42,201 nucleotides of DNA, taken from positions 1 to 42,201 of the IMG/VR virus record IMGVR_UViG_3300024259_000072, one strand, 5' to 3'. The translations under genes were made by a program, and so were the position numbers. How positions within the stretch are numbered: the first letter of the stretch is position 1; each line of letters starts with the position of its first letter. Below are positions 15,303-23,946 of the stretch, one piece after another. The notes under the pieces are model-generated. The model did no database searches. It was not told the origin of the DNA and was given only the letters and a program-made list of their open reading frames with translations. This stretch comes from a virus.

Positions 15303-15592
15303 AAAAGAAGTATAAAATAGTTAAGAACGATAGAGGAGTATTTATTATCAAAAAAGAAACTAAGAATGGTTGGAAACCTTATATGTGGTACACAAGTCTA
15401 AAGAGAGTATTAAAAGGATACTGTAACCTTCAAAAAGAAATAAGACAACCATGTTTTTATTGTAAGAGAAACCTATTACCTTTTATAGTAGAATTTTATA
15501 AAGGAAGAACATTCTGCTTTTGTAAGAAGTGTGAAAGGTATGTCAAACCATCAATGAAATCACTTAAACTATTATCCGAGGGATTAATATAA
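15299..15592 (+). CDS. Basic zinc-binding protein
   Basis: 97 residues, very basic in the first half. CFYC near residue 52 and CFCKKC near residue 73 make up the metal site. It ends the main left operon; a conserved noncoding element follows. Confidence 0.65.
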   Translation: MKKKYKIVKNDRGVFIIKKETKNGWKPYMWYTSLKRVLKGYCNLQKEIRQPCFYCKRNLLPFIVEFYKGRTFCFCKKCERYVKPSMKSLKLLSEGLI

Positions 15593-15729
15593 AATTATAA
15601 CGTTACCTGAACAAATCTGGAAACGATTTAACGATTATTTTAATAACCCCTTAATATTAATATTAATAAAAATAAACCCTTTAAAATCGATTAAAAATAT
15701 GTTAAAACATAAATAACGAGGTGTAAACA
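15593..15729 (+). promoter_or_regulatory. Intergenic element, copy A
   Basis: 137 bases without a gene. From 15607 it matches the - strand at 26641-26567 block by block: CTGAACAAAT (15607-15616), CGATTTAA (15624-15631), CCTTAATATTAATATTAA (15649-15666) and ATCGA (15686-15690), with nearly equal spacing. The third block is palindromic (TTAATATTAATATTAA). Both copies lie between a stop codon and a gene with its own ribosome binding site, so a promoter, terminator or protein-binding site is likely. Confidence 0.55.
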
Positions 15730-15984
15730 ATGTTACTAATAAGAGAAAGAAAAAGAACGTGTAAATACTGTGGTACTAAATTAAAAAAGACAGCATCAAT
15801 ATATAGGAAATATTGTGACTTTGAATGTTCTAATGAATACAATAGTTTAATGGGAAAGATTAAATCTAAAGTAATAGGAAAGATAATCAAAGGTAAGAAA
15901 GAATATATATTAAATCAGTCTAAAAAACTGGTAAATAAAAAACTAAAGGAGATGAAGAGAAATGGAAACATTAAACCCAGATAA
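15730..15984 (+). CDS. Basic zinc-finger protein
   Basis: 84 residues after GAGGTG. CKYCG at 11-15 and C29/C33 form the metal site; the remaining 50 residues are lysine-rich helix. The charge suggests nucleic-acid binding. It follows element copy A, so it may be separately regulated from the long upstream operon. Overlaps the next gene by 23 bases. Confidence 0.65.
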   Translation: MLLIRERKRTCKYCGTKLKKTASIYRKYCDFECSNEYNSLMGKIKSKVIGKIIKGKKEYILNQSKKLVNKKLKEMKRNGNIKPR

Positions 15985-16369
15985 AATAAAAGAAATAGGA
16001 CAAGAAGTAGAATTAGTAGAACCTAAAGGATATAGTGAATTACCAACTATTAATAAGGAAGCTGCTGAGAAATTAAGTAATCATGAAGTGTCAATAATGA
16101 GAATTGATGATGGAAGATTTGTACTAATAGATATTCGAAGAGAATTGATTGATAATAGAACATTAATTAAAGAATGTGAAAACGTACAAGAAACTCAAGA
16201 AAAAATATATAATCAATACGAACAAACTAAAGAAGTAAATGACGATTATATGATTGAAATAAAAAAGCACGCTCAATATAACCTTGAAAAAGAAAGAGCT
16301 AGAATAAGAAAAATACAACAAGAAGCAATTAAAACAGTAGAACAAATAGAAGAAACTAAAGAAGAGTAA
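15962..16369 (+). CDS. Coiled-coil protein
   Basis: 135 residues after GGAGATGA. The first 60 residues are mixed; from about 60 to 135 the sequence is a long charged helix rich in Glu, Lys and Gln with heptad spacing. No enzymatic motif. Last gene of the left arm, ending in the shared terminator. Confidence 0.65.
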   Translation: METLNPDKIKEIGQEVELVEPKGYSELPTINKEAAEKLSNHEVSIMRIDDGRFVLIDIRRELIDNRTLIKECENVQETQEKIYNQYEQTKEVNDDYMIEIKKHAQYNLEKERARIRKIQQEAIKTVEQIEETKEE

Positions 16370-16390
16370 TTCTCTTCTTTTATTTATTTC
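16358..16390 (+). terminator. Convergent terminator between the two arms
   Basis: AAAGAAGAG (16358-16366) pairs perfectly with CTCTTCTTT (16372-16380) over a five-base loop. The + strand continues TTATTTATTTC; the - strand continues with a weaker T-rich tract (AGTTTCTTC). It sits between the last left gene and the last right gene and could stop both arms. Confidence 0.7.
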
Positions 16391-16548
16391 TATTTCATTG
16401 ATGTTCTTAGACCAACAAATCCTAATGCTATACCAAATGAACTTACAGGTGCACCATATTGTTCTAATCCTATACCTGTTAATCCAGCACCAATAAATAC
16501 TAATACTCCTCCCCAAATACTTTTACTTTCATACCATTTCTTTTCCAT
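16390..16548 (-). CDS. Small two-segment membrane protein, holin-like
   Basis: 52 residues with a strong GGAGGT site. A charged N-terminus (MEKKWYESKS) precedes two glycine-rich hydrophobic stretches (about 12-30 and 36-49). Size, topology and position next to a peptidase and another membrane protein fit a holin or a holin partner. No named holin family is recognised. Confidence 0.6.
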   Translation of the reverse strand: MEKKWYESKSIWGGVLVFIGAGLTGIGLEQYGAPVSSFGIALGFVGLRTSMK

Positions 16549-16560
16549 TTTAATTACCTC

Positions 16561-16863
16561 CTAATTATTTAAATAAATACTTAATACAAATGTAATTATA
16601 GTTACTAACCAACCAGCACCAACTAAATTCTTAATTAAATTATCTCTACCTTCAATTTTATCTAATCTAGATTTATTTTTCTTTACAACTGGTAAATTAT
16701 TATCTACTAATTCTTGAGAATGAATAATATGATCACTCAATTTTTGATTAGTTGTAGCTTGAATAGTGTATAGTCTAGCAGTAGCTTTAGTATTCTCTTT
16801 TAAATCTTTTTTAATCTCTTTTATATCTTCTTTTAGACCATTATCTACATATCTTGTTGCCAA
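16561..16863 (-). CDS. Coiled coil with C-terminal membrane anchor
   Basis: 100 residues, read from TTG 16863 after GAGGGGAT. Residues 8-70 are charged helix with coiled-coil spacing; 78-97 form one transmembrane segment. This layout recalls XhlA-type proteins that work with a holin in bacterial phages, but homology is not shown. It lies between the peptidase and the small membrane protein. Confidence 0.6.
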   Translation of the reverse strand: MATRYVDNGLKEDIKEIKKDLKENTKATARLYTIQATTNQKLSDHIIHSQELVDNNLPVVKKNKSRLDKIEGRDNLIKNLVGAGWLVTIITFVLSIYLNN

Positions 16864-16877
16864 TTATATCCCCTCTA

Positions 16878-17678
16878 TCAATTCATTATTGTAAAAGTAA
16901 ACATATCATACATATAATCATCAATATAATTATAAGGTAATTTACATATACCTTTATCCTTCCAATCTTTTCCCCAAGAGTTTATTATTGAATACTCTTT
17001 TGAAACATCATTATAATCAAATATTAATACTCCATGTCCTCCAAATAATCTTTCTCCTTTTACTACTTCTATTCTTCCACTATTTCTTCGAAAAGAATTA
17101 TTAATTTTTAAACCTATATTAACAGGTCTATTTTGAAGCAACATATCTTTTATTTGAGATTTAAAATATAATTTATAATAATGTTTAATTCTCCACCATT
17201 TAGCAAATGATTCTGTGAACATTCCTAAATTATCATTCATTTCTGAAGATATATAAGGACAAAGTTTCTCAGGACATATTCCAAATTGTTGTGCTATTTT
17301 CATAGAATCTCTCATAGTTTGTCCTTTATTATCTGGAAAGTAACCATTCAAATGTCTTACTTTATTATAATGAAATCTTTCTGATAGTTCAATTCCTTTC
17401 TTATTTGTATCTGATAAATCATATGCTATTTCTAAACATGTTGCTATTGAATGAGAAGCACAACTATTCCAAGAACCTTGATCTTTAACATATTTATAAG
17501 GGTCTATAGGTAATGAATAATTCTTAGGTTTTTTGTCAAATAATCCAAGTAGATTTGCATTATAATCTCTTTCATCTTCTTCTGATTGTTGTAATCCACT
17601 AAGTTGTTTATTAAGTTTGCCACCATCTCTTTCTTTATCCATTAATATACTAACTAAAAATTCTATTATCTTTCTCAT
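16878..17678 (-). CDS. Papain-family (C1) cysteine peptidase, likely lysin
   Basis: 266 residues from ATG after AGGTGATTGAA; a frame from 17687 would begin inside that site. Full catalytic set: Q67 in DQGSWNSC, nucleophile C73, H215 in GGHGV, N233 in INSWGKDW. Residues 1-13 are hydrophobic, perhaps a short membrane-surface helix, and 15-50 resemble a propeptide. At the end of the tail module and beside two membrane proteins, it is a good candidate for cleaving the host S-layer or cell-wall protein at lysis, or for entry as a tail component. A peptidase rather than a muramidase fits an archaeal envelope. Confidence 0.82.
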   Translation of the reverse strand: MRKIIEFLVSILMDKERDGGKLNKQLSGLQQSEEDERDYNANLLGLFDKKPKNYSLPIDPYKYVKDQGSWNSCASHSIATCLEIAYDLSDTNKKGIELSERFHYNKVRHLNGYFPDNKGQTMRDSMKIAQQFGICPEKLCPYISSEMNDNLGMFTESFAKWWRIKHYYKLYFKSQIKDMLLQNRPVNIGLKINNSFRRNSGRIEVVKGERLFGGHGVLIFDYNDVSKEYSIINSWGKDWKDKGICKLPYNYIDDYMYDMFTFTIMN

Positions 17679-17687
17679 TTCAATCAC

Positions 17688-18668
17688 CTATATTTTAAAA
17701 TTATAAGATGCACCTGTTCCACCATTACCACCATCTCCACCTTTAGAAGTTGTACCATCAGTACCTGCAGTACCATTTCCACCTACTCCATCAGCACCAC
17801 CACCTCCTCCTCCTCCTTCATTTGAACCTCCACCATCGTTACCACCAGTACCACCAGTACCACCAGTAACAGTATAAGTAGCTGCTGAGTAAGTACCTGC
17901 ATAAGATATAACTATAGTTCCACCTGCTCCACCACCACCTGCTCCACCTCCTCCATTTGAAGTATTACCTCCAGCTTGACCATTAGCACCATTATCACCT
18001 GACACATTTATAGTTCCACCTGAACCATTAAAATTACCACTACAAATTATTATTATGGCTCCACCACTATCTCCGCCTTTAGTACCACTTCCACCAGAAC
18101 CACCACCTGAATTATATCCTCCTCCACCAGAAGCACCACTAGCACCAACTAATATATTAAAAGATGTTTGAAGATTAGAAGGTGTCGCATCAAATGCAGT
18201 AAAAGTACCTGCAGCCCCACCTGTCCCATTAGAACCTGAACTTCCATTAATACCTCCTATCCCATGACCTAATCCTACAGATGAAATCAATGAAACATGT
18301 GAATTACCATTAAGACCTACTGCATTATATGTAACTTGTGCACCACCTATTACTCCAGTACCATCTGCTAATAAACTTGCAGATATTACAACGTTACCAT
18401 TAACTAAAAATACAGTTGGATTAGCTGATGTTCCAGTTATTGTCAAATTATTAGTTGCTATATTCATTGAACTACATCTATATGTTTTACCAGCTGCTAA
18501 ACTAATAGCCCCACCAGAAGTATCTAATGGTTCTGCATAATGTGTTACTGAATCTAATCCAATTAAATTAGCGAATGCTATATTAGCACTTAATTGTATT
18601 GCTGTATTTGCATTTAATTCTGTACTAAAACTTGTATTTACTCCTGATGAAAAACTTGTTAATCCCAT
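17688..18668 (-). CDS. Glycine-rich tail tip or receptor-binding protein
   Basis: 326 residues. Residues 1-130 are a beta-rich head; from about 131 to the end there are dense glycine runs (GGGG, GGNGG, GAGG) interrupted by short beta motifs, resembling the polyglycine-helix adhesins at the tips of some phage fibres. It lies directly after the baseplate-type proteins, where receptor-binding genes usually sit. The low-complexity part can vary rapidly by recombination. No enzymatic motif. Confidence 0.65.
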   Translation of the reverse strand: MGLTSFSSGVNTSFSTELNANTAIQLSANIAFANLIGLDSVTHYAEPLDTSGGAISLAAGKTYRCSSMNIATNNLTITGTSANPTVFLVNGNVVISASLLADGTGVIGGAQVTYNAVGLNGNSHVSLISSVGLGHGIGGINGSSGSNGTGGAAGTFTAFDATPSNLQTSFNILVGASGASGGGGYNSGGGSGGSGTKGGDSGGAIIIICSGNFNGSGGTINVSGDNGANGQAGGNTSNGGGGAGGGGAGGTIVISYAGTYSAATYTVTGGTGGTGGNDGGGSNEGGGGGGGADGVGGNGTAGTDGTTSKGGDGGNGGTGASYNFKI

Positions 18669-18669
18669 A

Positions 18670-19668
18670 TTATACCACCTTTATTGTTGAAAAATCTTGT
18701 ACTTTAAACAAAGCTAATTTAGGTATTAAACCATACCTTGTTTGTGTACATAAATTTGAACCTGTTGAACTAACATGTAATCCCATCTTAGTTATATCTA
18801 TACTATTTAATTCACTTGATGCAAGTATTGTTTTAAATTCTACTTTTGTACCAGGGCTAGGATTCCTCTTTATAGTTGAAATATTCCTTTCTTTATTAGC
18901 ACCATCTAAAGCAGTATCTGTTGATTCTGGTATTGAAGTTCCATTACTCCATTCTAAATATGTTGGAGGAGAACCAATTGAATTATATAAATAATCTCTA
19001 GCTTGATTATATAAATAATCTGTTACAAGACTTTCAGATGAAGAAGGATTACTAAAATCTATATAGATAGTTATTTTATAGTTTTTAGAAGTAACCATAG
19101 TTAATGCACTTGTCACCCATCTCAACCACATATTACCTGAAGTTAAAGCATCGAATAAACCAACTTCTCTTAATGTTAAATCTCTATCAGTTATATCTTC
19201 TATATATATTAATCTTTTTGAAGTAGCATTACTTATTGATTTTATAATAAATCTTGCACCAGATATAGTTACTAAATCTGTCTGACTATCACTATAAGGA
19301 GTTGAACCAGTACCTATTGCTATATGAGAAGGACTTGTTGATGATTCTCCTGCTAAGAATTTAGCCATTTCTATTTTTGAAGATATTGTTAAGTTTTTAT
19401 TTACTGAATCTGACACTGAAGTTGATAAACTACCTAATCCAGTATCTAATTGTAATGTTGCACTATCAAGAACACAATTAACTGAATGGTCAAGTGTAAA
19501 ATGATTATTAAGTGCTTGTTCTTCTATTTTTAAAAACACCCCTTTAATATCAAAGAAATATTGTCCAAAGGTAAAATAAGTTGTTACTGATCCTTTCTTT
19601 ACAACAGATTGAGTTATCTTATTTTGGTCTGCTATAGTTGTACCTATTACTTCTCCTACATTTGTCAT
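18670..19668 (-). CDS. Tail or baseplate protein with repeated fibre-type domain
   Basis: 332 residues. Residues about 95-205 contain the pattern IGTGSTPYS ... LREVGLF, typical of tail-fibre or baseplate proteins; a second, weaker copy (LEWSNGTSIPES ... ITKMGLH) lies at about 235-305, suggesting an internal duplication. Beta-rich throughout. Probably links the distal tail to the glycine-rich tip. Starts after GAGGT. Confidence 0.6.
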   Translation of the reverse strand: MTNVGEVIGTTIADQNKITQSVVKKGSVTTYFTFGQYFFDIKGVFLKIEEQALNNHFTLDHSVNCVLDSATLQLDTGLGSLSTSVSDSVNKNLTISSKIEMAKFLAGESSTSPSHIAIGTGSTPYSDSQTDLVTISGARFIIKSISNATSKRLIYIEDITDRDLTLREVGLFDALTSGNMWLRWVTSALTMVTSKNYKITIYIDFSNPSSSESLVTDYLYNQARDYLYNSIGSPPTYLEWSNGTSIPESTDTALDGANKERNISTIKRNPSPGTKVEFKTILASSELNSIDITKMGLHVSSTGSNLCTQTRYGLIPKLALFKVQDFSTIKVV

Positions 19669-19669
19669 T

Positions 19670-21223
19670 TTATACCTCTGTTATAGTTGTTTCATCTTCT
19701 TCTATATCTATAATAGTATCCCAAAACTCTTTCTTAATTTGAATAACTCTTAATTTCTTCTTTGTTAATCCAAAAGCATCTGTTGAAAATTCTAATAACT
19801 CTCCTAATATATATTTATTAGTTAATGGTTGTGTCAAATTGAATTTATATTTAGGATTACCCATCAAATCTATTATTCTATCTGTTGTTTCTTTTCCTCT
19901 CCATTTAGCTTCATTAACAACTGCATCATTAAATGTTTTATTACTTGAAGCTGTAGCATCTACACTAGTGATATTTCCATCGTCATCTCTTTCTTTAAAT
20001 TGGAAAGTCCAACTAGATGTACTTGTAGGATAATTTTCAGTTCTATTTCCTTCATTACCAGTATCCCATTCAGAAGTATCTGCTTCAAATTCAGTATTTA
20101 ATATTTCAGATATTATATTTGAAGTTTCAGTTACGTATTTCCATTTACTTCCATTTGATACTTGACTAGTAGAACCAAAGTTAGGGAAGTCCCAAGGTAT
20201 CTCATTACAATCAAATCCAATATTATATATAATTGCATTTATTATCTCATCTTGATTCTTACCACCTTTAATTCTAGTTAGTAATTCTTCAGCAGTTATT
20301 TCATTACTTGAATTAACTGATATATCTTTATTCTTCCAAATTAATTCATATCTATTATTTTGATCATCATAAGCAACATGATAAATATAATAACCATCTC
20401 CAGTAAATTTATCTGCTGAAAGTTCTTCTATTATTTCTACAGCACTTTTATAAGAAGCATCATATTGTATATCATCAAAAGCACTTCCATCTGATTTAAG
20501 TGCATTGTTTCCTATGTTTGCCCATTCTGTTGGATCTTGTCCATATATAGTTCTATTTGGATTATATTTGTTTAATTGAGATATAACTGCTTGTATTATT
20601 AAATGAGGTTTAGTTAATCCTTCATTTCTTGCAAAAGCTAAAGCTTTTAGTATTTGATCTATAAAACCAGTACCTATAATCTTAATTTTATTTGTACTAT
20701 CATTGATTTCTATTTTAGGTTCTGTTATAGTTCCTTCTAATGATAAAGCATTAGTCTTATCATTTGTTGACATACCTGACCACAAAGCATTTGTCCATTG
20801 ATATATTCTTATTTTATCATCTGATTCTATAACTGGGTATTTAACAACTACTGCATCATTAAGAGTTAAACCAGAACCAAAAGTTATAGTATTACTAGAT
20901 ATTATGTAATCTGTTGTGTATGTTTGTGTAACATCATTTACAGTTATAAATAGTTTTTGTTCTGAACCACTCAAATGTTCTGTAGGTATTGGATAGAATT
21001 TTAAAGTAAATTCAGTTTGACCACTAGTAGATGTAAACTTCTGTTCATGATATTTATTCTTAGCGTTTAATACTTCAAAACTAAAAGTATCTTTCTTTTT
21101 ACCCATACCATCATTAACAGATACCTTATTAGCATCTTCAAGTACTATAGCTGTACTGTCCCAATCATGAGTAGATAGCTTTTTGAAAAGCTCTACTCTC
21201 CTCATATGATAGTTTCTTCCCAT
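19670..21223 (-). CDS. Baseplate hub or tail-associated protein
   Basis: 517 residues. The N-terminus binds a beta-rich insert (about 55-140) with the pattern FTSTSGQTEFTL, a common phage adhesion or decoration module. Residues 150-330 and 440-517 look like the barrel domains of gp27/gp44-type hub proteins. No catalytic motif. Its place after the tape measure and a small tail protein fits a hub role. ATG 21223 has only a weak ribosome binding site; an in-frame ATG six codons later is possible. Confidence 0.55.
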   Translation of the reverse strand: MGRNYHMRRVELFKKLSTHDWDSTAIVLEDANKVSVNDGMGKKKDTFSFEVLNAKNKYHEQKFTSTSGQTEFTLKFYPIPTEHLSGSEQKLFITVNDVTQTYTTDYIISSNTITFGSGLTLNDAVVVKYPVIESDDKIRIYQWTNALWSGMSTNDKTNALSLEGTITEPKIEINDSTNKIKIIGTGFIDQILKALAFARNEGLTKPHLIIQAVISQLNKYNPNRTIYGQDPTEWANIGNNALKSDGSAFDDIQYDASYKSAVEIIEELSADKFTGDGYYIYHVAYDDQNNRYELIWKNKDISVNSSNEITAEELLTRIKGGKNQDEIINAIIYNIGFDCNEIPWDFPNFGSTSQVSNGSKWKYVTETSNIISEILNTEFEADTSEWDTGNEGNRTENYPTSTSSWTFQFKERDDDGNITSVDATASSNKTFNDAVVNEAKWRGKETTDRIIDLMGNPKYKFNLTQPLTNKYILGELLEFSTDAFGLTKKKLRVIQIKKEFWDTIIDIEEDETTITEV

Positions 21224-21225
21224 TT

Positions 21226-21696
21226 TTATATTGTCTCATGAAAGTTTATTGTATATGGCCAACCATGACCTTCAGTTGATTGATCTCCACCATGTGTAGC
21301 AAAGTTTATATTTGCTGTTTCTAATTGTATTTTTAATGAATTAACATAAGTCCCACCAACACTATAACCTGCAGTAGGTCTTCCTTTAAAATAAGTTCCA
21401 CTAGTACCTGTTAATATAACTAATGTAGTTGTTGCAGATTTCTCTTGTAAGAAATCCATTAACAAGGATTGTGTTAAACTATTAGTTGGAACTTCATCTA
21501 CATTAATAAATCCACTTAATGACATTTTAGGTGATAAGAAACCACCAAATCTAGATTCTTGAATATCATATTTTCCTTCTACTGCTTCATTCTTAGTTAA
21601 GTTTTTCCAAGTCCAACTAAATTTTGCACCTTGTAAAACAACTGCTGTTCCACTATTAACATTTGGATTAGTTAAAGTCATATCTGTTGCTACCAT
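21226..21696 (-). CDS. Small tail structural protein
   Basis: 156 residues after GAGGTG. All-beta, Thr/Ser/Gly-rich, few charges, no cysteine. It lies between tape measure and hub, where distal tail proteins are found. Family not recognised. Confidence 0.55.
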   Translation of the reverse strand: MVATDMTLTNPNVNSGTAVVLQGAKFSWTWKNLTKNEAVEGKYDIQESRFGGFLSPKMSLSGFINVDEVPTNSLTQSLLMDFLQEKSATTTLVILTGTSGTYFKGRPTAGYSVGGTYVNSLKIQLETANINFATHGGDQSTEGHGWPYTINFHETI

Positions 21697-21704
21697 TTTT
21701 CACC

Positions 21705-22940
21705 TCAATATGTTGTATTAGATGTATTTTGATTTATCATATCTAACATCTCTTGTATATCTTTAGGATTCTCAACTACTACTGTGTCTATTATAAATTT
21801 ATTTCCACCAGCAAATTCTTCATCACTTACACCTGCTCCAGAAGATATATTACTATTAAATTCTTCTTCTGATACTTTAGGTGCTAATCCACTACTTCCT
21901 TCCCAGTCAAGATATTTTTCAATAAGATCTCCAAATTGACCAGTTATTTTAGGTATATCTCTTTCTTGTATTAAGCTAATAGATTTCATTTCACCAGCAC
22001 CCATAATACCTGCTACTTTTTGAGCGAATTCACTTTCAAGTAGTTTATTAACTTGTTTAATTACCCAGTTAATCCCTTTAACTATGAAATCGAAGAAACT
22101 ATCAAATATTGTTATAACTACATTTGTTATAGTTCTAGCTACACTTAAAAGTGCATCTATTAATACAACTAAAAGTCTAAGTATTCCCCTTATAACTGAT
22201 TTACCTAGCTCTCCCCAACCCCCCATAGCTTTTGCCATCTTACCAAGTAACATTATACCTAATGCTATTCCTGCTCCTATTAATATAAGTGGAAGTACTG
22301 TCGCAATATTAGCTGTAGCAAATGCCCACATTTTAGGTATAAATGCAACAACTGTAGCCATACCTGCTTTAAGTGCTCCCCATACAGGACTACTTGCAAT
22401 CCAAGTAAATAACCTAATCATTTGTGGTCCAACTAATACTATAGTACCTATAAATGAAAGTAAATGACCTAATGCAAATGCACCTGCTAATATAAATAAT
22501 GTTGCTTTAGGATGCTTTTGAATAACTGCTGCTAACCACATTATAAATTTAATCAAATAAGGCATCAATGGTTGTAGTGCTCGATTAATAGCACTACCAA
22601 CAACAAACTTAAGATATTCAAAATGAACTCCTAATCTCTGTATAGCACTTCCAGCATAACCACTAGATTCCATTATCTTTGTGAATGCTGCTGTAGAATC
22701 TCTCATAATCCTTTGAGAAGATTTAGCTAATTCCATACCAAAGAATTTCATACTGATACCGAACATAAACATGCTTCTTGATGCACCAGCCATCTGTGCA
22801 CCTACTCTAAAAGAACTATTACCAACATGTTTTAGAGACGTAGCTAATTGATTGCCACCTGTAATACCTGCTTTTATCCCTCTTTGGAAAGATTGAGATT
22901 CTAATCTCAAATTGATTAATATTTCTCCTATTGTAGCCAT
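21705..22940 (-). CDS. Tape measure protein
   Basis: 411 residues after AAGGAGA. Mostly helical with long hydrophobic stretches (about 130-180 and 210-285) and glycine-rich turns; the N-terminus IGEILINLRLESQSF is typical of tape measures. About 1.5 angstrom of tail per residue gives a tail near 60 nm, so the virus should be short-tailed for a siphovirus, or a small myovirus. It follows two small chaperone-type genes, the standard order. Confidence 0.75.
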   Translation of the reverse strand: MATIGEILINLRLESQSFQRGIKAGITGGNQLATSLKHVGNSSFRVGAQMAGASRSMFMFGISMKFFGMELAKSSQRIMRDSTAAFTKIMESSGYAGSAIQRLGVHFEYLKFVVGSAINRALQPLMPYLIKFIMWLAAVIQKHPKATLFILAGAFALGHLLSFIGTIVLVGPQMIRLFTWIASSPVWGALKAGMATVVAFIPKMWAFATANIATVLPLILIGAGIALGIMLLGKMAKAMGGWGELGKSVIRGILRLLVVLIDALLSVARTITNVVITIFDSFFDFIVKGINWVIKQVNKLLESEFAQKVAGIMGAGEMKSISLIQERDIPKITGQFGDLIEKYLDWEGSSGLAPKVSEEEFNSNISSGAGVSDEEFAGGNKFIIDTVVVENPKDIQEMLDMINQNTSNTTY

Positions 22941-22944
22941 TTTA

Positions 22945-23166
22945 TTATTCTCCTTTTTTATTCATTTTATTTTTAAATTTCTTATCAGCTATTACAGCTA
23001 CTGATACATTTGTTAATATCCAAGGTATTGGTTCTTCCATGAATTGATGAAAACTTAGTTTATATCTATGAACATATGATTCTATGAATATTGATAAATC
23101 AACATCACTAATAACTCTATTTTTTTTTAACCTGTTTATTCTAGAGCTTAGTGGTGATGTTGTCAT
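22945..23166 (-). CDS. Probable tail assembly chaperone, second part
   Basis: 73 residues, directly before the tape measure, starting in ATGA overlap with the gene upstream. In many tailed viruses the matching pair is joined by a programmed frameshift; here the stop/start overlap suggests reinitiation instead. Basic and helical; no named family. Confidence 0.55.
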   Translation of the reverse strand: MTTSPLSSRINRLKKNRVISDVDLSIFIESYVHRYKLSFHQFMEEPIPWILTNVSVAVIADKKFKNKMNKKGE

Positions 23167-23579
23167 TTTACTGATACTGCTGGTGTATTACATTTCATTA
23201 CTGCCATAAATAACTCAAAAGGATGTGCCATCTTAAAACCTTCTAATATTTCTTTATCTCCACCAGCAAATGAATCTTCAAGTGTTACTGTTACAAGTTT
23301 ATCTAATCTTCCTAACATTGACTCATTCATATTGTTGAAAAACTTCTGTCCTTCTTCTAGTTCATATCTTGCATTCTCTTCTGGAGTCATAGCTTTTAAT
23401 TCTAGTTCAGTTTTAACCTCTATTTCTAGACTATTTAAGTCTTTTAATAATAACATGAAATCTACTAAATACTTACCTTTTAAAGGTTGTATTTGTATTT
23501 CATCTACTTTACCATCTTTGTCTTTTAATTCCATAATATATGGTTTTGCTAAGTGTCTCTTTAATACATCCATGCTCAT
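23163..23579 (-). CDS. Probable tail assembly chaperone
   Basis: 138 residues after AAAGGTGAA. Mixed alpha/beta with an acidic helical middle and the C-terminal stretch EGFKMAHPFELFMAV, the kind of sequence seen in tail chaperones. It would bind the tape measure during tail assembly. The call rests on position, size and style. Confidence 0.6.
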   Translation of the reverse strand: MSMDVLKRHLAKPYIMELKDKDGKVDEIQIQPLKGKYLVDFMLLLKDLNSLEIEVKTELELKAMTPEENARYELEEGQKFFNNMNESMLGRLDKLVTVTLEDSFAGGDKEILEGFKMAHPFELFMAVMKCNTPAVSVK

Positions 23580-23580
23580 T

Positions 23581-23946
23581 CTAATTCACCTTTTTTACAC
23601 CAAATCCCATTGGTGACTTTCTTTCTACTGGTTCTTCTTTTTTAGTTGATATTTGTTCTGATATTGTACTTATATTATTTTCTGCTGCTGATAACCTATC
23701 AAATAACATTTGATTTTTACCATCTGCTTCTGCTATATCTAATAGTATTCTAAGTCCCATGTGATATATAAGTTCTTCGTATTGACTTATTATCTCACCA
23801 GTATCTCTGTTCTTTTTGACTCTTACATTTCTAGCATTCAATTTACAAAAATTAGTAAATCTTTGATATGTCTCTTCAGGACAACCAGCTATTGTAAATA
23901 CTCTTGTCGTAATGTTCTTTATTCTGTTACTTAGATTATTGTCCAT
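23581..23946 (-). CDS. Hypothetical protein with C-terminal coiled coil
   Basis: 121 residues after GAGGGAG. The N-terminal half (VFTIAGCPEETYQRF) has a strand followed by helices that recall ribbon-helix-helix proteins; residues 78-105 form a coiled coil; the tail is basic. Overlaps the upstream methyltransferase gene by 11 bases. It may be a tail assembly factor or a regulator. Confidence 0.55.
   Translation of the reverse strand: MDNNLSNRIKNITTRVFTIAGCPEETYQRFTNFCKLNARNVRVKKNRDTGEIISQYEELIYHMGLRILLDIAEADGKNQMLFDRLSAAENNISTISEQISTKKEEPVERKSPMGFGVKKVN

Noticed and set aside
18632-18994. Opposite-strand frame of 120 codons spanning two tail genes
   Set aside because: Crosses the boundary of two well-supported genes with good ribosome binding sites and has none itself.
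22084-22467. Opposite-strand frame of 127 codons in the tape measure gene
   Set aside because: Shadow of the hydrophobic helical coding sequence; no ribosome binding site and no family features.
23163-23166. Programmed frameshift between the two tail chaperone genes
   Set aside because: The genes meet in an ATGA overlap and no slippery heptamer is seen nearby; reinitiation explains the pair.
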